Shown: positions 61,305-64,000 of the stretch, in pieces
How the letters are laid out: each line of letters begins with the position of its first letter
Position numbering within the stretch: the stretch's first letter is position 1
NCBI GenBank assembly: GCA_002342685.1
Contig: DDQN01000089.1
Coordinates: 62,001-126,000, forward strand
Direction: 5' to 3'
Length of the DNA stretch: 64,000 bases
Source: Vibrio sp. UBA2441
GTDB taxonomy: Bacteria > Pseudomonadota > Gammaproteobacteria > Enterobacterales > Vibrionaceae
The notes under the pieces: generated by a model
Seen by the model: only the letters and a program-made list of their open reading frames with translations
Databases searched by the model: none
What the model was told of the DNA's origin: nothing
Position numbers and translations under genes: made by a program

Positions 61305-62228
61305 ATGATTTACGGTTATATATCGATAATTACCACTCTGTTTTTATGGTCCGGTTTTTTCCTGTCCCTTAAAGGTGGTGCTAATTCCACACTAACACCT
61401 GCAGATATTGCGCTAATGCGCTTTATACTACCCGCATTGGTTTTGTTGCCGCTGGTCATCAAAGCCCGTAATGATATTAAACGAACACCGATACGTTACC
61501 TGATAGGAATGTTCATCGGATGCGGGCTTCCTTATCTACTCGTTGCTGGAACAGCAATGCAATATGTTCCAATTGCAGACGGCAGCGCTCTGGTTCCCGG
61601 AACACTACCACTGTTTGTTTCTGCCATCGCGGTACTATTTTTTAAACAACCACTTAGTATGCACAGGAAATTAGGTTTACTCTTTGTTTGCATTGGTATC
61701 ACGCTGTTTCTTACCAGCAGCTTATCCGATTACGATAACAGCCAATTTTTCGGGCATATGCTATTTTTAACCGGCAGCATGATGTGGGCTGTTTTTACTG
61801 TCAGTGCGCGGGTTGCCAATTTGCACGCATTAGTCAGTGCGGGGTTTATCTCATTGGTCTCTTCAATTAGCTTGTTGTTGCTCATTGCAACACAGTCATT
61901 AGACAGTTATTTGTTTACCCTACGTATCGATCAGCTTCCTTGGCGGGAAATATCCGGGCATTTGTTATTGCAAGGGGTTGGCGCAGGGCTATTAGCGTCA
62001 TTCACATACTTATATGCCATCAATAAATTGGGTGCTGAACGTTCTGCGGCCTTTGGTTCCGCTACGCCAGTGATTGCCACCGTATTGGCTATCCCAATAT
62101 TTGGAGAGCTCCCCGATGATAGGACATGGATAGCATTAGGTTTTATTTGTGTCGGTAGCATTATCGCTAGCAATGTTTTTTTACGACATGATGCCTCGCT
62201 TCAATATCAGCCTCCGGTTCGTAGATAA
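61305..62228 (+). CDS. EamA (DMT) family transporter
   Basis: A 307-residue inner-membrane protein with ten hydrophobic segments in two EamA halves (first about 1-135, second about 145-290). Small loops carry LMRFILPALVLLPLV and ATPVIATVLAIPIFGE, the latter the signature of the second half's helix 8-9. DMT transporters of this kind usually export amino acids or metabolites. The divergent Lrp-type regulator is likely to control it. The intergenic region of about 207 bases would hold both promoters. No clear ribosome binding site. Confidence 0.85.
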   Translation: MIYGYISIITTLFLWSGFFLSLKGGANSTLTPADIALMRFILPALVLLPLVIKARNDIKRTPIRYLIGMFIGCGLPYLLVAGTAMQYVPIADGSALVPGTLPLFVSAIAVLFFKQPLSMHRKLGLLFVCIGITLFLTSSLSDYDNSQFFGHMLFLTGSMMWAVFTVSARVANLHALVSAGFISLVSSISLLLLIATQSLDSYLFTLRIDQLPWREISGHLLLQGVGAGLLASFTYLYAINKLGAERSAAFGSATPVIATVLAIPIFGELPDDRTWIALGFICVGSIIASNVFLRHDASLQYQPPVRR

Positions 62229-62236
62229 CTCTGAAA

Positions 62237-62266
62237 AAAAAGGACCTGATAAAATCAGGCCCTTTT
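62237..62266. terminator. Terminator between the EamA and carbamoyltransferase genes
   Basis: AAAAGGACCTGAT pairs with ATCAGGCCCTTTT around an AAA loop, with one A/C mismatch. A run of A on the left and T on the right allow either direction. Confidence 0.82.
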
Positions 62267-62304
62267 ACTATCATATTATGTAAAAATATCGTGTCATTTA
62301 ATAA

Positions 62305-63351
62305 TTAAAGCGTAGCTAAGAATCCCTCAATTTTTTCTTTATGTTCTGCGACCTTCTCAGCTGACGGCGCTTTAAATGATTTGTGAGTAAAGTAAACCAA
62401 TATTGCCATTTGTGCCGTTAATCGGTTTTCTGCTTCATCAAATGCTACAGAGTATTCACTCTCCAGCGCACCTCGGGTCACTTCTTCTTTATCGTTAGCT
62501 GGTAAACAGTGTAATAACATAGCCCCTGGTCTCGCTTTTGCCATAAGCTCTTCAGTAATCACATAGTCAGGCATAAATGCAGCCAATCGCTCCTCTTTCT
62601 CATCCATTTGAGTAACCCAGTAGAAGCTGTCACCGTAAACAACATCACATTCACGGATGCTTTCAACATCATCCGTAATTTCAATATGACCACCAGATTC
62701 TTTACAGAAAGACTCAGCTAGATCGACCCACTCTTGTTCCATTTGGTATTTTTTAGGGCCAATTTGTTTAAAGCCCATGCCATATTTAGCGCAAGTTAAC
62801 ATTAGCGAGCGGCATACATCAGTTGCATCGCCCATAAATGCTAGCGTCATATCTGAAAGTGTACGACCATCGGTAATGTGTTCTTTGATAGTGTACAAAT
62901 CAGCAAGCATTTGTGTCGGATGGAAACGAGTGTCCAAACCGTTAATAACTGGAACAGTCGACATTTCCAACAACCCATCCAGTGTTTCGGGGCTGTTTGT
63001 TCTTGCCATAATAACGTCACACATACGAGATAATACGCGTGAAGTATCATCTATAGATTCTTTGCCGCCTAGGTGAATATCTTTAGGGGATAGAAACAGT
63101 GCATGACCACCTAATAGAGTTGCTGCCACTTCAAAAGAGACACGGGTACGAGTTGAGCCTGCCTCAAATATCATACCAACTGATTTACCTTTGAATAACT
63201 GAGGGACGGCATTATCTTTTCTTGCTTGTTTCAGATAACTCATCAGTTCCATCATATTATCCATCTCATTTACTGAGAAGTCTTTCATCGAAACCATGTG
63301 TTCTAATTCTGTTTTATTGAGTTCAGTTGCACTTGAAGATGGAAGTTTCAT
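62305..63351 (-). CDS. Putrescine/ornithine carbamoyltransferase family enzyme
   Basis: A 348-residue carbamoyltransferase. The carbamoyl phosphate motif STRTR is in GMIFEAGSTRTRVSFE (about 60-75), with HPTQMLADL (about 145-153) and HCLPANDKEEVTRG at the C-terminal side. The central segments (SPKDIHLGGKESIDDTSRVLSR, FMGDATDVCRS, SGGHIEITDD) resemble putrescine carbamoyltransferase more than classic ArgF, and the ornithine SMGQ motif is absent (DSFYWVTQMDEK instead). It may work in agmatine/putrescine degradation rather than arginine synthesis. A GAATAGAG site precedes the ATG. Confidence 0.75.
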   Translation of the reverse strand: MKLPSSSATELNKTELEHMVSMKDFSVNEMDNMMELMSYLKQARKDNAVPQLFKGKSVGMIFEAGSTRTRVSFEVAATLLGGHALFLSPKDIHLGGKESIDDTSRVLSRMCDVIMARTNSPETLDGLLEMSTVPVINGLDTRFHPTQMLADLYTIKEHITDGRTLSDMTLAFMGDATDVCRSLMLTCAKYGMGFKQIGPKKYQMEQEWVDLAESFCKESGGHIEITDDVESIRECDVVYGDSFYWVTQMDEKEERLAAFMPDYVITEELMAKARPGAMLLHCLPANDKEEVTRGALESEYSVAFDEAENRLTAQMAILVYFTHKSFKAPSAEKVAEHKEKIEGFLATL

Positions 63352-63664
63352 ATTCTCTATTCCTTTTATACATCATTTTGGAAAGTCATTACTTAATAAG
63401 CAGCTTGACTCTATTTAGTGAAAAATAACGAGTTACATTTAAACAATTAAACTAACTACTCTCGATGAAAGTAGTATCTAAAAATAAAACTTAATTTTCT
63501 AAAACCAGAATCACTAATCGATGTGTTCATCTATAGTTGATTTTTTTACATGACCTGAATCACAATCTATATTTTCTTATTAGAGCGTTTTTCGATATTC
63601 AATTTTAATCAATACAAAAAAAAGGCACTTGAACATTCAAGTGCCTTTTCATAAGAAATTTCTA
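63352..63664. other. 313-bp gap between two minus-strand genes
   Basis: It must contain the promoter of the carbamoyltransferase gene. Near 63619-63649 lies the terminator of the upstream minus-strand gene. I see no obvious ArgR box and no open reading frame with a ribosome binding site. Confidence 0.45.
63619..63649 (-). terminator. Terminator of the gene at the right edge
   Basis: A 12-bp stem (AAAAGGCACTTG region with CAAGTGCCTTTT) with a short loop, read on the minus strand and followed by a run of T. Confidence 0.88.
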
Positions 63665-64000
63665 TCAGTCAATTTTAGGCATATACTTAGGTAAATAAGA
63701 TCCTAAATAAGCTTCAGTCAATACAATCGCTTCACGCGCCATTTCAGGTGCAATGTCACCATTTTCTCTATAATTCATCGAGTACACTTTATCAGCAACC
63801 TGTAAAGCAATAGCAAATATGTTCACGTCCGTAGGTAATTCAGGCAACTTATAAAATTGGCGATATATCGCCTCCACCTTTTGTCCCAACAACAAATCAT
63901 TCTGAGCATCCGCATGACGGACAGTAGCGTATGTATGCTGACCCAATAACGTATGCTGCGCGAGGGGAGTCGACATATAGTAGTCAACAAACCCCTGCTC
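63665..64000 (-). CDS. Unknown protein, probably truncated by the window edge
   Basis: The minus-strand reading frame with an ATG at 63976 (103 residues) stays open to the end of the window. The codons before that ATG (reading EQGFVDYY) look coding, and no ribosome binding site precedes the ATG. The gene therefore probably begins beyond position 64000. The visible part is mostly helical (HADAQNDLLLGQKVEAIYRQF, FAIALQVADKVY). I do not recognise the family. Confidence 0.55.
   Translation of the reverse strand, partial: EQGFVDYYMSTPLAQHTLLGQHTYATVRHADAQNDLLLGQKVEAIYRQFYKLPELPTDVNIFAIALQVADKVYSMNYRENGDIAPEMAREAIVLTEAYLGSYLPKYMPKID

Overview
The window looks like chromosome of a Vibrionaceae bacterium (Vibrio or a close relative). 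The base composition is AT-leaning. The gene content includes FabV, PanP, a TfoX competence regulator, a PsrA-type fatty-acid regulator beside fadE, a YbjL/grxA pair, and a bcr-rsuA-radD...rplY neighbourhood, all typical of marine Vibrionaceae. I see no rRNA, tRNA, CRISPR array, insertion sequence or prophage. Most of the window is ordinary core genome with many well-formed intrinsic terminators. Identifications rest on my reading of motifs and on remembered family features; no search was run.

Layout. 0-10 kb: small membrane/envelope genes, a Na+/anion symporter, trxB, cydDC (thiol export for cytochrome bd assembly), serC and a YdgA-like DUF945 protein. 10-13.3 kb: a cNMP-domain hybrid histidine kinase with a degenerate receiver, its partner response regulator, and a small outer-membrane barrel. 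13.3-19 kb (minus): a Yej-like peptide ABC importer operon (permease, permease, binding protein, two separate ATPases). 19-27 kb: tfoX, an HDOD protein, lysO, panP, hexR, an iron-family alcohol dehydrogenase. 27-35.4 kb: grxA with a possible OxyR site, ybjL, fabV, fadE with psrA (an excellent PsrA operator precedes psrA), an orphan plus-strand terminator suggesting a small RNA, and nhaA. 35.6-41.4 kb (minus): a three-gene ABC export-like system (LolD-like ATPase, giant FtsX-like permease, CrtC/AttH lipocalin-like protein) and a MATE pump. 41.7-47.7 kb: SDR-DUF2867 protein, a small unknown, bcr, rsuA, radD.

47.8-55.6 kb is the most unusual stretch. In E. coli radD is followed directly by rplY. 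Here a PhoPQ-like two-component pair lies between them, then a cassette of two paralogous ten-repeat RCC1-like beta-propeller exported proteins flanking an OmpA-family outer-membrane protein. The second propeller protein is translationally coupled to the OmpA protein and has a lipobox. The first has lost the lipobox cysteine (Tyr instead). Both carry a CxxC motif and an EF-hand-like loop near the N terminus, and both end in the same residues. This is my candidate for an undescribed cell-surface system.

55.6-64 kb: a GT2 glycosyltransferase, rplY, a small unknown, an MBL-fold persulfide-dioxygenase-like hydrolase, a GAF-GGDEF diguanylate cyclase, yajD, yggL, an eight-copy heptamer tandem repeat, an Lrp-type regulator divergent from an EamA transporter, a putrescine/ornithine carbamoyltransferase, and a gene cut by the right edge.
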